Of a DNA stretch of 52,909 nucleotides, positions 8,908 through 18,718 are shown in pieces. The translations under genes were made by a program, and so were the position numbers. The notes beneath the pieces are model-generated. The model did no database searches. It was not told where the DNA came from and saw only the letters and a list, made by a program, of their open reading frames with translations. The stretch lies in NCBI GenBank assembly GCA_017381365.1, contig JAFOCI010000032.1:1-52909 (forward strand), given 5' to 3'. How positions within the stretch are numbered: position 1 is the first letter of the stretch; every line of letters starts with the position of its first letter. This DNA comes from Treponema sp. GTDB taxonomy: Bacteria > Spirochaetota > Spirochaetia > Treponematales > Treponemataceae.

Positions 8908-9633
8908 ATGTCATCTGCAATATTAAAAATTAACAATGTTACGCGAAGATTTCCTAATGGTACAACTGCACTTAACAATGTTACGTTTTCAATTAATGAA
9001 GGCGAATTTACAGTAATCTGCGGGCGTAACGGTTCTGGTAAAAGCGTTCTTATGTCTTTGATTGCACAGCTGGATGAACCTGATTCCGGAACAATCGAAG
9101 TTCCCCGAAATTCAGTTGGCCTTGTATTTCAAGATGCAGACGCCCAGATTCTTGGCGAAACCCCAGAAGAAGATGTTGCCTTTGGATTAAAAAATAACAA
9201 CGTTAACTTAACAGTGTTACGTAATAAAACAGAACAAACCTTAAAGGAATGCGGTCTGTACGAAAAACGCTGTTTTCCAGCCAGACAGATGAGTGGCGGG
9301 GAAAAACGCCGTCTTGCAGTAGCAGGCATTCTGGCTATGGAACGAAATATCATTATTTTTGACGAACCTTTCGCCAACCTTGATTATCCTGGTGTTCTTC
9401 AGGTAAGCAGCATTCTTAAAAATCTCAAGCAGCAAGGCAAAACTGTTATTGTTCTTACGCATGAGCTTGAAAAAATTCTTGGACTTGCTGACCGCTTTAT
9501 TATACTAGACAAAAGCTGTATTCAGTATGATGGAACTCCACGTGATGGACTTACACTTAATCTTGAAGAATTTGGTATTCGTAATCCACTTACAACTTAC
9601 AAATCTGCAGAAGATTTATTTTGGGGCGAATAA
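8908..9633 (+). CDS. ECF transporter ATPase (BioM/EcfA type)
   Basis: ABC ATPase that powers biotin uptake with BioY and the T component. In 241 aa it carries Walker A GRNGSGKS, a Q-loop in VFQDADAQ, signature MSGGEKRR, Walker B IIIFDEPFANLD and the switch His in VLTHE. A single ATPase gene is present, so it probably forms a homodimer, as known for BioM. The ATG at 8908 follows bioY by 22 nt, and ecfT starts 2 nt after its stop. Confidence 0.92.
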   Translation: MSSAILKINNVTRRFPNGTTALNNVTFSINEGEFTVICGRNGSGKSVLMSLIAQLDEPDSGTIEVPRNSVGLVFQDADAQILGETPEEDVAFGLKNNNVNLTVLRNKTEQTLKECGLYEKRCFPARQMSGGEKRRLAVAGILAMERNIIIFDEPFANLDYPGVLQVSSILKNLKQQGKTVIVLTHELEKILGLADRFIILDKSCIQYDGTPRDGLTLNLEEFGIRNPLTTYKSAEDLFWGE

Positions 9634-9635
9634 TA

Positions 9636-10364
9636 ATGAAACAGCAGCCGGCACTTTTTTCTTATCGCCATACAAACTCTCTTATCCACAGACTCCCTGC
9701 ATGGCTCAAACTGATTTTGCTCTGTGTAGTAACATTCAGAACATTCAGCAACTGCTATTATAACATAACAAATCAAGCGTTTATTCCGTTTTTTCCATGG
9801 ATTCGAGCCGGCTTTTATTTTATTTTAAGCGTATTTTTTTTCTTTCTTGCAGAAACGCCATTTTCAAGTTTAAAACGTCTGTCTTTTATTTTGTGGCTTG
9901 GATTTTTTATGGCGTTACTTTCGCTTTTTTCTCTACAAATTGACATATCTGATAAAAATAACATTGTTATTTTAAACTACTCTCCATTAATAAATGACGG
10001 ACTTTATATTTTTCGCTTTTTTACCACATCACTTTTTTCTCTTGTAATTTTTGAAACCACATCCAGACTTGAAATATTAGACGCTCTTACCTGCCTGGAA
10101 GACAAAACAGCAATAATTATTCCTTTTGTAAAAAAAATTCGTCTTGCGCTTATTCTTTCCATAACAATTACTTTTATTCCAGAAATTTTTAATTGCTGGA
10201 ATAAAGTTTCACTGGCAGCAGCTGCCCGCACCCCAATAGGAAAGAATGGAAAAAGAAAAACAACTTTAAGAATATTCAACGCTCAAATAACAGCGTTCTT
10301 TTTTAATATGCTACAATATGCCGAACAAGTTCGCAGAGCAATCTGCAACAGAACTGATTATTAA
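9636..10364 (+). CDS. ECF transporter transmembrane protein (BioN/EcfT type)
   Basis: Membrane coupling subunit linking BioY to the ATPase. In 242 aa there are four to five hydrophobic segments, followed by the cytoplasmic coupling region AAAARTPIGKNG and a second Arg-rich motif EQVRRA near the C-terminus. These stand in for the two ARG motifs of EcfT but are divergent, so the assignment leans partly on position. The ATG is 2 nt after the ATPase stop. The gene ends 5 nt from the convergent GGDEF/EAL gene. Confidence 0.85.
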   Translation: MKQQPALFSYRHTNSLIHRLPAWLKLILLCVVTFRTFSNCYYNITNQAFIPFFPWIRAGFYFILSVFFFFLAETPFSSLKRLSFILWLGFFMALLSLFSLQIDISDKNNIVILNYSPLINDGLYIFRFFTTSLFSLVIFETTSRLEILDALTCLEDKTAIIIPFVKKIRLALILSITITFIPEIFNCWNKVSLAAAARTPIGKNGKRKTTLRIFNAQITAFFFNMLQYAEQVRRAICNRTDY

Positions 10365-10369
10365 AACTC

Positions 10370-12049
10370 TTAAAAGAACGTATCAATTCTTTCTATTTCC
10401 TGACTAGAAAGAAGTTCCTTTATGCCAGACACAGGAATCGGATAGCCCCATATAAAGCCCTGAACAAATTCACAACTAAAATGATTTAGTGCAGAAATCT
10501 GATCCTGGCGTTCAACACCTTCTGCTATAATTCCAAAACCAAAAAGATGACCTAACGTAATTATCATCCGAACAAAGAAATCATCTTCATTCATTTTATC
10601 AATGAAAACTTTATCAATTTTAAGATAATCAATAGGAAATTTTGCAAGATATTTCAAAGAAGAATAGCCTGTTCCAAAATCATCAAGAGCAATCTTACAA
10701 CCAATAAATTTCAATTTATCCAATGCTTTTTTTGCAGTTTCTATATCCTGCACATAAGATGACTCTGTAACATCAAAAACAAGCTTTTCTTTTGGAAATG
10801 ATGGATAACGGTTCAAAAGATTTATTATCTTGTCTCCAAAGCCAGGAGTCGTTATATGTTTTCCGCTTATATTAATTGTAAGTGAAAAATCAGCATCTTC
10901 TTTGAATAATGGCAGTGTTTCTTGAATGGCATGTTCAATAACCCACATATCAATTTCATAAATAAGCGAAGATTTTTCCGCAACCTTAATGAATTTTTCC
11001 GGAGATATATTTATACCTTCCGCATCTTCCATTCTAAGAAGAACTTCAAAGCCTTTAAGATTATGACTTCCAAGATAATATACCGGCTGATATACAAGAT
11101 GAAATTTGTTTTTAGAAAGAGCAGTTTTTATTTCCTGAGAAAGATTATTCTGACTTTCTATTTCTGTTAACATTGAAGAATCAAACTTTCTATATTGATT
11201 CTTACCTGCAATCTTTGCCTTATACATAGCAGTATCGGCATAAGCCAAAAGTTCTGATATGTTTTCTGTATTCTTAGGATAAAGAACACAACCAGCAGAT
11301 GTTGAAATAACTGCATCGAGACTATTCTTTTCTGTTATCAGTGTTACAATCGCTTCGCCACAAAGATTTTCCGCTTCAATCTCGTTTGTTGTCTCTGCGA
11401 TAATGGCAAAACGGTCACCACCAATTCTGTACAACTGGTAATTTTCAGAAGTTTTTAATGCTGTCCACTTATCAGCGATAAAAACTAAAATCTCATCACC
11501 TTTTTCATGGCCAAAAACATCATTAATTTCTTTAAAATTATTTATATCAAGCAGTATAAGATAAAATTCTCTATTTCCTGCTTCAAGATAATTTAATTTT
11601 TCCTGTAAAGCTCTTTTATTTGGAAGCCCTGTAAGCAAATCTGTGTATGCTTTTTTTCCAAGATTAACTTCATCTTCCCGAAGCCGCATAATATAATTGC
11701 GTATCAAAATTGTAATACACATTCCGCTTATTATTACAAGCACTCCTGGCAACGAACGAATACTTTTTGTAGAAACAAATCCCACTAACATCTGCACCAG
11801 ATGAAAAACCTGACAGCCGATAGAAGCTTTCCAGTCATTTGCATTAGAACAGACCGTTATCATAATTGCTACTATCAACATAAAAGAACTAATAATTCCT
11901 GATAACATTAGTGCCATTGTCTTTGCCCCTGGCATTCCACCTGACAATAAACCTTTATTTGCTGAAATATTTATGACAGTAATTGAAAGAGAAAGAATAA
12001 TATAAATGAACGTTAATATAAGAGTGGAAAGATATATCTTTTTTTTCAT
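10370..12049 (-). CDS. Membrane GGDEF-EAL protein (probable c-di-GMP phosphodiesterase)
   Basis: Inner-membrane second-messenger enzyme. Residues about 1-130 contain four hydrophobic segments. A GGDEF domain follows, with TDLLTGLPNK at its start but the active-site loop reading GGDRF (about residue 210), so cyclase activity is doubtful. The EAL domain looks intact: EVLLRM, the Asn of TINIS, FDVTES, LDDFGTGYSS, LKIDK and the Glu of IIAEGVER are all present. The inference is a phosphodiesterase with a regulatory GGDEF. The ATG at 12049 is preferred; a strong AAAGGAGGAG lies 16 nt upstream, rather far. The frame is also open from a TTG at 12085. Confidence 0.9.
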   Translation of the reverse strand: MKKKIYLSTLILTFIYIILSLSITVINISANKGLLSGGMPGAKTMALMLSGIISSFMLIVAIMITVCSNANDWKASIGCQVFHLVQMLVGFVSTKSIRSLPGVLVIISGMCITILIRNYIMRLREDEVNLGKKAYTDLLTGLPNKRALQEKLNYLEAGNREFYLILLDINNFKEINDVFGHEKGDEILVFIADKWTALKTSENYQLYRIGGDRFAIIAETTNEIEAENLCGEAIVTLITEKNSLDAVISTSAGCVLYPKNTENISELLAYADTAMYKAKIAGKNQYRKFDSSMLTEIESQNNLSQEIKTALSKNKFHLVYQPVYYLGSHNLKGFEVLLRMEDAEGINISPEKFIKVAEKSSLIYEIDMWVIEHAIQETLPLFKEDADFSLTINISGKHITTPGFGDKIINLLNRYPSFPKEKLVFDVTESSYVQDIETAKKALDKLKFIGCKIALDDFGTGYSSLKYLAKFPIDYLKIDKVFIDKMNEDDFFVRMIITLGHLFGFGIIAEGVERQDQISALNHFSCEFVQGFIWGYPIPVSGIKELLSSQEIERIDTFF

Positions 12050-12146
12050 TATTGCTACAAAATCTCCTCCTTTATTATAGGTCAACTTTTTAAAATATCA
12101 AATTTATATTTTAGTTCTGATAGTGATAGAAAAACTACAATTTTCT

Positions 12147-12155
12147 TATTATATT
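12147..12155 (+). promoter_or_regulatory. Probable -10 region of pyrF, leaderless arrangement
   Basis: TATTAT/TATATT overlap at 12147-12155, ending only 6-9 nt before the pyrF ATG at 12162. No Shine-Dalgarno sequence lies between, so transcription would begin at or next to the start codon. The -35 is not clear. The region is shared with the divergent GGDEF/EAL gene. Confidence 0.5.
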
Positions 12156-12161
12156 TGAATT

Positions 12162-13091
12162 ATGATTACTAAACATAAAATGCAGGAATTACAGGAATTG
12201 GCCGCTGAACGTGGTCCATTGTGTGTGGGACTGGATACAGATCCATCTTATCTTCCAGATTCAGTTATAAAAGCAGTAGGTTCAGCAGAAGAAGCTGTTC
12301 TTGCCTACAATAAAGAAATTATCCGCAGAATTGCCGCTGATAAAAGTGCATGCTGCTGCAAGGTTCAGATTGCATATTACGAAGCAATGGGACTTAAAGG
12401 CATGAAAGTTTATGCAGAAACTCTTAAAGCCGTAAAAGAAGCCGGCCTTATTGCAATAAGCGACATAAAACGCGGTGATATTGCTGCCACTGCTGGCGCT
12501 TACGCAAAAGCTCATTTTACTGGCGATTTTGAAACAGACATTATAACAATCAATCCATACATGGGATTCGATACTCTTAAACCATTCACAGAATATTGTG
12601 CTCCAGAAAAAGGCGGAAAAGGCGCATTTGTTCTTCTCTGTACATCAAATCCTGGCATGGCAGATATTGAACATCAGGAGCTTAAAAACGGCGGACTTCT
12701 CTTAGAGCGTGTAGGAAACGAAATTGCAAGAGTTGGAGAAGAATACAAATCTTTCTATGCTGACCAGACTTGTGGTGTTATTGGAGCAGTAGTCGGCGCT
12801 ACACAGGAAGCAGATGCAAGACGTTTGCGCGATATGTACGCAGGCACATTCTTCCTTATTCCTGGTTACGGCGCTCAGGGCGGTGCAGCAAGAATCGCAG
12901 CCACACTTCTTGATAAAGCCGGCGGTACAGTTAATTCCAGCCGAGGAATTCTTTGTGCATGGAAAAAAGACGAAAACCTTTCAGAACTTAGAGAAGCTGG
13001 AACTTTGTCTTTAGCTCACATTGCAGATGCTGCTGCAAAAAATGCTTTATTCAGCAAAGACGATTTATTGAAAGCTAAAGCAGCTTTGTAA
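12162..13091 (+). CDS. pyrF: Orotidine 5'-phosphate decarboxylase PyrF (type 2)
   Basis: Catalyses the last step of UMP synthesis. In 309 aa it has the family motifs GPLCVGLDTDPSYLP at the N-terminus and the catalytic DxKxxD as SDIKRGDIA (about residue 100); the length and the GVIGAVVGAT block fit the longer type 2 subfamily. No SD is seen at the ATG, consistent with a leaderless transcript. The exported lipase gene begins 4 nt after its stop, so the two are co-transcribed although they are functionally unrelated. Confidence 0.95.
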   Translation: MITKHKMQELQELAAERGPLCVGLDTDPSYLPDSVIKAVGSAEEAVLAYNKEIIRRIAADKSACCCKVQIAYYEAMGLKGMKVYAETLKAVKEAGLIAISDIKRGDIAATAGAYAKAHFTGDFETDIITINPYMGFDTLKPFTEYCAPEKGGKGAFVLLCTSNPGMADIEHQELKNGGLLLERVGNEIARVGEEYKSFYADQTCGVIGAVVGATQEADARRLRDMYAGTFFLIPGYGAQGGAARIAATLLDKAGGTVNSSRGILCAWKKDENLSELREAGTLSLAHIADAAAKNALFSKDDLLKAKAAL

Positions 13092-13095
13092 AAAA

Positions 13096-15255
13096 ATGAG
13101 GCGAAATCTTTTTTTGATTTCATTTCTGTTCTTCTCTTCTTTTTTTTCATTTGCAGCGCAGATTACACTTCCTGTAAATGCAGAAGAAACAGGTTATGAT
13201 GAACCTGTAGATATTACAGTTGAATGGGATGAAACAATTTTTGCAAAACAATCTCCAACAGAATACAACCATAGCATTGCCCGCATGGCTTGTATTCTGT
13301 CAGAAGTTTCATACGTAAATCCAAAAAAAGATCCAGAATTAAATCAATTAAAAAATGTTTATAAAAAACTTGGATTTTTGGAAAATTACATCGAATGTCA
13401 TTATGATATTGATTATTCTGCTCCAGGGTATGGAAACAACCAGGCAGCTTTTAGTTTTGCTACAAAAGAAATAGACACAAAAAATGGCAAAAAAAACATC
13501 GTATTTGTTACAATTCGTGGTACTCCGTATGTTGCAAACGAATGGATTTCCAATTCCAATGTAGCAGACACCAACAGATTTTATTCAGAAATTCATGAAG
13601 GCTTTTTTTTCACAGAGAGTCAAATCCACAAAGCGCTAATCTATTTTCTAATGAAAAATCGGGTAAATCCTAATGATTCTTATTTTTTAATAACAGGCCA
13701 TAGCAGAGGCGCCGCTGTAGCAAACCTTTTAGGAGCAAATTTAGTTGATGAAGGATTTTTTAATAAAAACCAGCTTTTTGTTTACACCTTTGCGACTCCA
13801 AACGTCACTCAAAATGAAAAAGTTTCTTCCGAAAAGTATAATTTTATCTGGAACATTGTTAATCCAGAAGATGTGGTTCCAACTGTTCCTATGTGCAATA
13901 ACAACTGGAAATTCAGTAAATATGGAACAACACTAACATTTTGCAACATGTGGAACACTCCTGAAAAAACTTTTTCTGAAAATTATATTCCGCGAATTAA
14001 TTTTTATTTCAATCAATTCATGAGACGGAATTATTATCCGTTCAATACAGGCTTTTACGTTCCTGCACTTATCACAAAAATTCTTACAACCCTTTATCCG
14101 AAAATAAAAAATTATTACGGGAAAAAATTAGGACTTAGATACACGGCCGAAAAAATAGTTAACGAACTTTATCCTGAAAAAACAGAAGAAGAACTGACTG
14201 TTGACACTGAAAAAGCCGAACAGGTAACAATCTTTGATAAATTAAATGCCTATCTTAACAGAGTTACAAACGGACTTATTGAATATTCTTCTTATGCTTT
14301 TCTGGATATGCATATAAGCACCAGTTATTTAAGCTGGATGCTGGCACTTAACGAAGATGAAATTTTTTCAGATGTTTCCTGCAGCCTGCTGTACATCAAA
14401 GGCTCATTTGAAGGTGCAGTCTTCGATGAAAATAAAAATATTGTTGCAAAAATTATTGATGGAATGCCACAGCTTAAAAGCATTAAAATTCCATTGATAG
14501 CAGTTCCTTCGCCTGCGGGCATAATTGTTGGCGTTCCATCCAGCCGGGAATACACAGTTGTTGTCTATAAAGACAGCTTGATTCCAACATATATTCCAGT
14601 AAGAATTGAACATTTTAATTCATCTGGCTACCGCACAAAAATCTGCCCTAAAAAAAATCTTTGGCCTCATAAAGGAATTGCCTATACATTTAAGATTGGT
14701 GAAAATACTTCAAAAGAAAAAATTATTTCAGCCAGAAAAAATCATTCAAAAGAAACTAAAAAACTTGTAAAACTTGCAAAATTAAAACAGCAAGATGTTT
14801 TCAGAGTTCAGCCTGTCTTTGCGCTTGATACAGACCTTAGATTTGAAGGTGGACTTAGAATAGGCACTCAAATGATTCATGGTGAAATTCTTGCAAGTCA
14901 GTCAGTTACAGATATTGCAGACTCAATTGCAATCGACATTGGCTTAGGTCATGAAGAAACATTCCTGGCCCGCACTTTAATAGATTTTTCTGCTTATGGA
15001 AAATTCCTTGCGGCAACAGGTACCGTATCTGAAGATGAAAGCCGCTTTAATTTTGTTCCGTCTGCAAGAATTTCATTCTCCTTTAAACCAATGCATAGAC
15101 TTACTTTTTTTGTTTCTAGCGTTTTTGACTTTAATATAAGTGATTTTAATGACAAAGCTTTTAATTCCGATATCCGAAACAATCATTTTGGAACAATAAA
15201 GTTACACGAAGGAATTCAAGCAATTCCTTCGATTAGATTCGGATTCAGACTTTGA
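13096..15255 (+). CDS. Exported lipase (class 3 alpha/beta hydrolase) with C-terminal beta-rich domain
   Basis: Probable esterase or lipase of 719 aa. Residues 1-21 form a signal peptide. The nucleophile elbow is TGHSRGAA with Ser203, in a Lipase_3-like context, and NPEDVVPTVP may hold the catalytic Asp. After about residue 560 the sequence changes to alternating beta strands (for example LRFEGGLRIGTQMIHGEI) and ends in IRFGFRL. This resembles an outer-membrane barrel or beta-sandwich, so the enzyme may be surface-anchored. It follows pyrF by 4 nt and converges on the S41 protease gene. Confidence 0.82.
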   Translation: MRRNLFLISFLFFSSFFSFAAQITLPVNAEETGYDEPVDITVEWDETIFAKQSPTEYNHSIARMACILSEVSYVNPKKDPELNQLKNVYKKLGFLENYIECHYDIDYSAPGYGNNQAAFSFATKEIDTKNGKKNIVFVTIRGTPYVANEWISNSNVADTNRFYSEIHEGFFFTESQIHKALIYFLMKNRVNPNDSYFLITGHSRGAAVANLLGANLVDEGFFNKNQLFVYTFATPNVTQNEKVSSEKYNFIWNIVNPEDVVPTVPMCNNNWKFSKYGTTLTFCNMWNTPEKTFSENYIPRINFYFNQFMRRNYYPFNTGFYVPALITKILTTLYPKIKNYYGKKLGLRYTAEKIVNELYPEKTEEELTVDTEKAEQVTIFDKLNAYLNRVTNGLIEYSSYAFLDMHISTSYLSWMLALNEDEIFSDVSCSLLYIKGSFEGAVFDENKNIVAKIIDGMPQLKSIKIPLIAVPSPAGIIVGVPSSREYTVVVYKDSLIPTYIPVRIEHFNSSGYRTKICPKKNLWPHKGIAYTFKIGENTSKEKIISARKNHSKETKKLVKLAKLKQQDVFRVQPVFALDTDLRFEGGLRIGTQMIHGEILASQSVTDIADSIAIDIGLGHEETFLARTLIDFSAYGKFLAATGTVSEDESRFNFVPSARISFSFKPMHRLTFFVSSVFDFNISDFNDKAFNSDIRNNHFGTIKLHEGIQAIPSIRFGFRL

Positions 15256-15276
15256 GATTTTAACAGCAAAAATCAG

Positions 15277-16818
15277 TTATTGCATACCTTTCAATATTTC
15301 TCGTAACCCTTCATCGCCAGTTACAGCTATAATAGTTTCCAGCATATCTTCATCTGTAGCCCAGATGTCTGGATATATACCTTTGCCTTCGCCGTGCCAG
15401 TTAGAAAATGTATTTAATGCAGGGCCGTATGTTGCCGCTGAAACATGGAACGACAATCTGGAATTTGGGAGCGTATAGTAATAGACATTGCCATATTCTA
15501 TGCATCCCAAAGTATTTTCACCAATGATTATTGCATTTTTACCTAGATATTTTTTTGCAATAAAACAATACAGCTCAGAAGCACTGGCAGAATTTCGATC
15601 AGTAAGAATGAATAAACGCCCTTTATAAGCAGGCTCATTCGGAAAAGGAACAGCCTTTACTTTTTTATAATCCTTGCCCCACGAAAATCCATAACTGTCA
15701 TAATATTCTTTTTTTGGATTGTTTTTTAGCATTTCTAAACACTTAAGCTTTTTTTTGTATTCGATGCATATTTCTTTATAATCTTTATCTTTTTTGCTGG
15801 TATTATTTTTTATCATATCCAACATAACAACTTGCTGATTTATTACACCAGGAGAAACAATCTCATAACTACCACTAGTTATTTCAAGATTTTTATTTTG
15901 CAATGCCTTAAAAAAGGCATCTTCATTTTTCTTACTAATTAAGTTTTTGTCAAAAACAAAATTCCTTAATGATTCAAGCACAATCTTTGTCATTCCGCCA
16001 CCATTACTTCTCAAATCAATGATGATGTTTGTCTTATCCTTATTCTTATTTGCTACATCCTTAAACTTTTCAATGTTTATATTAGAGGCCTTAAAATCCC
16101 TTGGCATAAAGCTTTCAAAGCGTACATACGCAGTCTGAGCAGTTTGCTTTTCCTTTATGAGAGGCATTTCTGATGGAGTATCAACTTTATATTTAGAAAG
16201 AAGTAATGTCTGTTTTTTTCCATTTACTTTTACTTCAATTTTTTCTACATCAGTTTCAGAAAAAATCCCTGCTCGATTTGTTAATTTATTTTCCCTGTAA
16301 TAAGGAAAAAGTTTCACTTCAGGATTTTCAATCAGAAATTTTTCTTTTTCACTATCATCAACATATAAATCGGAAAAATAAACCTGTTCATGATTTGCAA
16401 AAAATAAACACTGATTAACAAAATTTCCAAGTGCAATATTAAAATGAGTATCGACTATCTTGCCTTTTAATTCATTGTAAATGGCTTTTCCAACATCACG
16501 AGTATAAACCGGGGTCTTTCCTTCAAACTGCTTAAGAACATTTGTTACCATAACAGCTGTATCAAGCCCTTTTTCAACAGCTGCTTCATAACCTGCATAA
16601 CAAGTTTCAAGGATGTATTTTAGATTATTTAAATCTTTCTCCAGTTCTTCAAATGATATTTCTCCTTTGTAAAATCCGGGATTACCTATTTCAGCAAGCG
16701 TTTCCTGATATTCACATGGTTCGGTTTTTATCAAATACTCACTTTCTTCTGCGTTTACCTTCGCAAACCCAATTCCCGCAAGCATAAAAACTACGGCTGC
16801 CCACAAAACTTTTTTCAT
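15277..16818 (-). CDS. S41 family peptidase (tail-specific/CTP-like), exported
   Basis: A 513-residue protein with a signal peptide (residues 1-19). The C-terminal half has the S41 features NIIIDLRSNGGGM and LFILTDRNSASASELY, with the catalytic Ser in SAS around residue 411, then IIIGENTLG. No obvious PDZ domain is seen between signal and catalytic core, so it is closer to the non-PDZ S41 proteins than to classic CTP. GGAG lies 7 nt upstream of the ATG. It diverges from pyrK-pyrD. Confidence 0.88.
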   Translation of the reverse strand: MKKVLWAAVVFMLAGIGFAKVNAEESEYLIKTEPCEYQETLAEIGNPGFYKGEISFEELEKDLNNLKYILETCYAGYEAAVEKGLDTAVMVTNVLKQFEGKTPVYTRDVGKAIYNELKGKIVDTHFNIALGNFVNQCLFFANHEQVYFSDLYVDDSEKEKFLIENPEVKLFPYYRENKLTNRAGIFSETDVEKIEVKVNGKKQTLLLSKYKVDTPSEMPLIKEKQTAQTAYVRFESFMPRDFKASNINIEKFKDVANKNKDKTNIIIDLRSNGGGMTKIVLESLRNFVFDKNLISKKNEDAFFKALQNKNLEITSGSYEIVSPGVINQQVVMLDMIKNNTSKKDKDYKEICIEYKKKLKCLEMLKNNPKKEYYDSYGFSWGKDYKKVKAVPFPNEPAYKGRLFILTDRNSASASELYCFIAKKYLGKNAIIIGENTLGCIEYGNVYYYTLPNSRLSFHVSAATYGPALNTFSNWHGEGKGIYPDIWATDEDMLETIIAVTGDEGLREILKGMQ

Positions 16819-16914
16819 AATATATCTCCATAGTTAAACTTTTTTTAATATTAAGTTATCATAATGTACGAAAAAAAACATAAAAGCATTTTGCCTTTCA
16901 GGAGAACATTCACT

Positions 16915-18711
16915 ATGACACCAATTACTGACTGCAACGGAATCCCATACCCGGTATTTACAACAGGAAACGTAACTTTATGCGCATCTGTAGACGGCGC
17001 AAAACCAAACGGTTCTGTATATAAAATTAAAATTGAAACTACTGGCGAAAATGCCCGTATGCCTGTACCGGGACAGTTTTTCATGCTTCGTTCAGTAAAA
17101 AGCCAGCAGCTTCTTGCCAGACCTATCAGCGTTTTTCATGCAGAAGAAACTCCTCATGGTGTTGAAACAACATTCCTTATCCTTCTTAAAGGAAAAGGAA
17201 CAAAAGAACTGTGCGACCTGGAAGCAGACGACAAAGTGCAGATTCTTGGTCCTTTGGGAAATGTTTTCCCACGCCCAGCTGTTTCAAACGGCTCAACCTC
17301 CACAAAAGTTCTTATCGTTGGCGGCGGAATTGGCGTTGCACCAGTAGCCGGCTTTGCAGAATCTCTACCAGAAAAAACTTATGACTTTATCGCATCGTTC
17401 AAAAGCGGTTCATACGGTCTTGAAAACATCAAACCAGAAAATCTTACAGTCACAACAGATGACGGAAGCGCTGGTGTAAAGGGCATGGTTACAGCTGCAA
17501 TCGACGCCGCAAAAATCAAAGCCGCCGGATATTCTGCCGTTTACGCCTGTGGACCTGCTCCAATGCTCAATTACATAAAGACTGTCAGCGAAGAAGCCGG
17601 CGTTCAGTGCTGGCTCAGCATGGAAGCCCGTATGGCTTGTGGCGTAGGCGTTTGTCTTGGCTGTGTAATTCCAACAGCAGAAGGAAACCTGCGCTGCTGT
17701 AAAGACGGCCCGGTTTTTGACTCAAAAATTCTTTCCTTCCCAAAACCAGAACCAGGCCGCATTCCACGCCGCGAACCAGAAGCCGCCCCAGACCTTAGCG
17801 TTACAGTTGCAGGAGTAAAATTCCAGAATCCTCTTATCGGCTCTTCAGGCGCTTTCGGCTTTGGAACAGAATACGCACCAATCTTTGACGTAAACCGACT
17901 TGGCGGCATCGCTTCAAAAGGACTTACCCTTGAAAAGAAAGCCGGAAACGACGGCATCCGCATTTGGGAAACACCAAGCGGACTTATGAATTCAATAGGA
18001 CTTCAGAATCCTGGAATCCCACACTTCATCGAAAAAGAACTTCCAGAAATGATGGCACTTAAGCCAGTTGCAATCGCAAACCTTTCTGGCTCAAGCTTTG
18101 AAACTTATGTGGAAGGCGCAAAGCTTCTTGAAAAAACAGACGTTCCTGTAATCGAACTGAACATCTCTTGTCCAAACGTAAGTGCTGGCGGTGCAGCCTT
18201 TGGTATGAGCTGCAGTTCAGCAAATTCAGTTGTTGCAGCCGTTCGCGCAGTAACAAAAAAGCCATTGTGGGTAAAGCTTACTCCTCAGTCGCCAGAACTT
18301 GCAAAAGTTGCCCTTTCCTGCATAGAAGCCGGTGCCGATGCAATCAGCCTTTGTAATTCATTCCAGGGTGTTGCAATCGACGTTGAAACAGGCCGCCCTG
18401 TATTCGACAAAATCAAAGCCGGCTTTGGAGGCCCAGCCGTTCGTCCTATCGCAGTTCGCCTTATCTACGAGCTTTACGAAACAATCCAGAGCCTGCCAGA
18501 AGATAAGCGGGTTCCAATCATCGCTATCGGCGGCATTGCCACATGGTCAGACGTAATCGAATTCGTTATGGCTGGTGCCGACCTTGTTGAAGTAGGAACA
18601 AGTACCTTTGCAAACCCTCTTACAATGCTTGAATGTATCGACGGCATCGAAGCCTACATGAAACGCAAAGGAATCAAAACTTTGTCAGAAATCAAAGGCA
18701 TCGCACACTAA
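16915..18711 (+). CDS. pyrKD: Fused dihydroorotate dehydrogenase: PyrK electron-transfer subunit plus PyrD (type 1B)
   Basis: One 598-residue chain carrying both halves of NAD-dependent dihydroorotate dehydrogenase B. Residues about 1-275 are PyrK: a flavin-binding barrel (RPISVFH), an NAD site (VGGGIGVAP) and the 2Fe-2S cysteines in CGVGVCLGCV with a later RCC. Residues about 285-598 are PyrD, with NISCPNVSAGG holding the catalytic Cys and a C-terminal FMN site AIGGIATWSD. The ATG at 16915 has AGGAG upstream; the frame is open to 16864 but that start has no SD. It supplies orotate for the pathway that pyrF completes. Confidence 0.94.
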   Translation: MTPITDCNGIPYPVFTTGNVTLCASVDGAKPNGSVYKIKIETTGENARMPVPGQFFMLRSVKSQQLLARPISVFHAEETPHGVETTFLILLKGKGTKELCDLEADDKVQILGPLGNVFPRPAVSNGSTSTKVLIVGGGIGVAPVAGFAESLPEKTYDFIASFKSGSYGLENIKPENLTVTTDDGSAGVKGMVTAAIDAAKIKAAGYSAVYACGPAPMLNYIKTVSEEAGVQCWLSMEARMACGVGVCLGCVIPTAEGNLRCCKDGPVFDSKILSFPKPEPGRIPRREPEAAPDLSVTVAGVKFQNPLIGSSGAFGFGTEYAPIFDVNRLGGIASKGLTLEKKAGNDGIRIWETPSGLMNSIGLQNPGIPHFIEKELPEMMALKPVAIANLSGSSFETYVEGAKLLEKTDVPVIELNISCPNVSAGGAAFGMSCSSANSVVAAVRAVTKKPLWVKLTPQSPELAKVALSCIEAGADAISLCNSFQGVAIDVETGRPVFDKIKAGFGGPAVRPIAVRLIYELYETIQSLPEDKRVPIIAIGGIATWSDVIEFVMAGADLVEVGTSTFANPLTMLECIDGIEAYMKRKGIKTLSEIKGIAH

Positions 18712-18718
18712 AATATCG

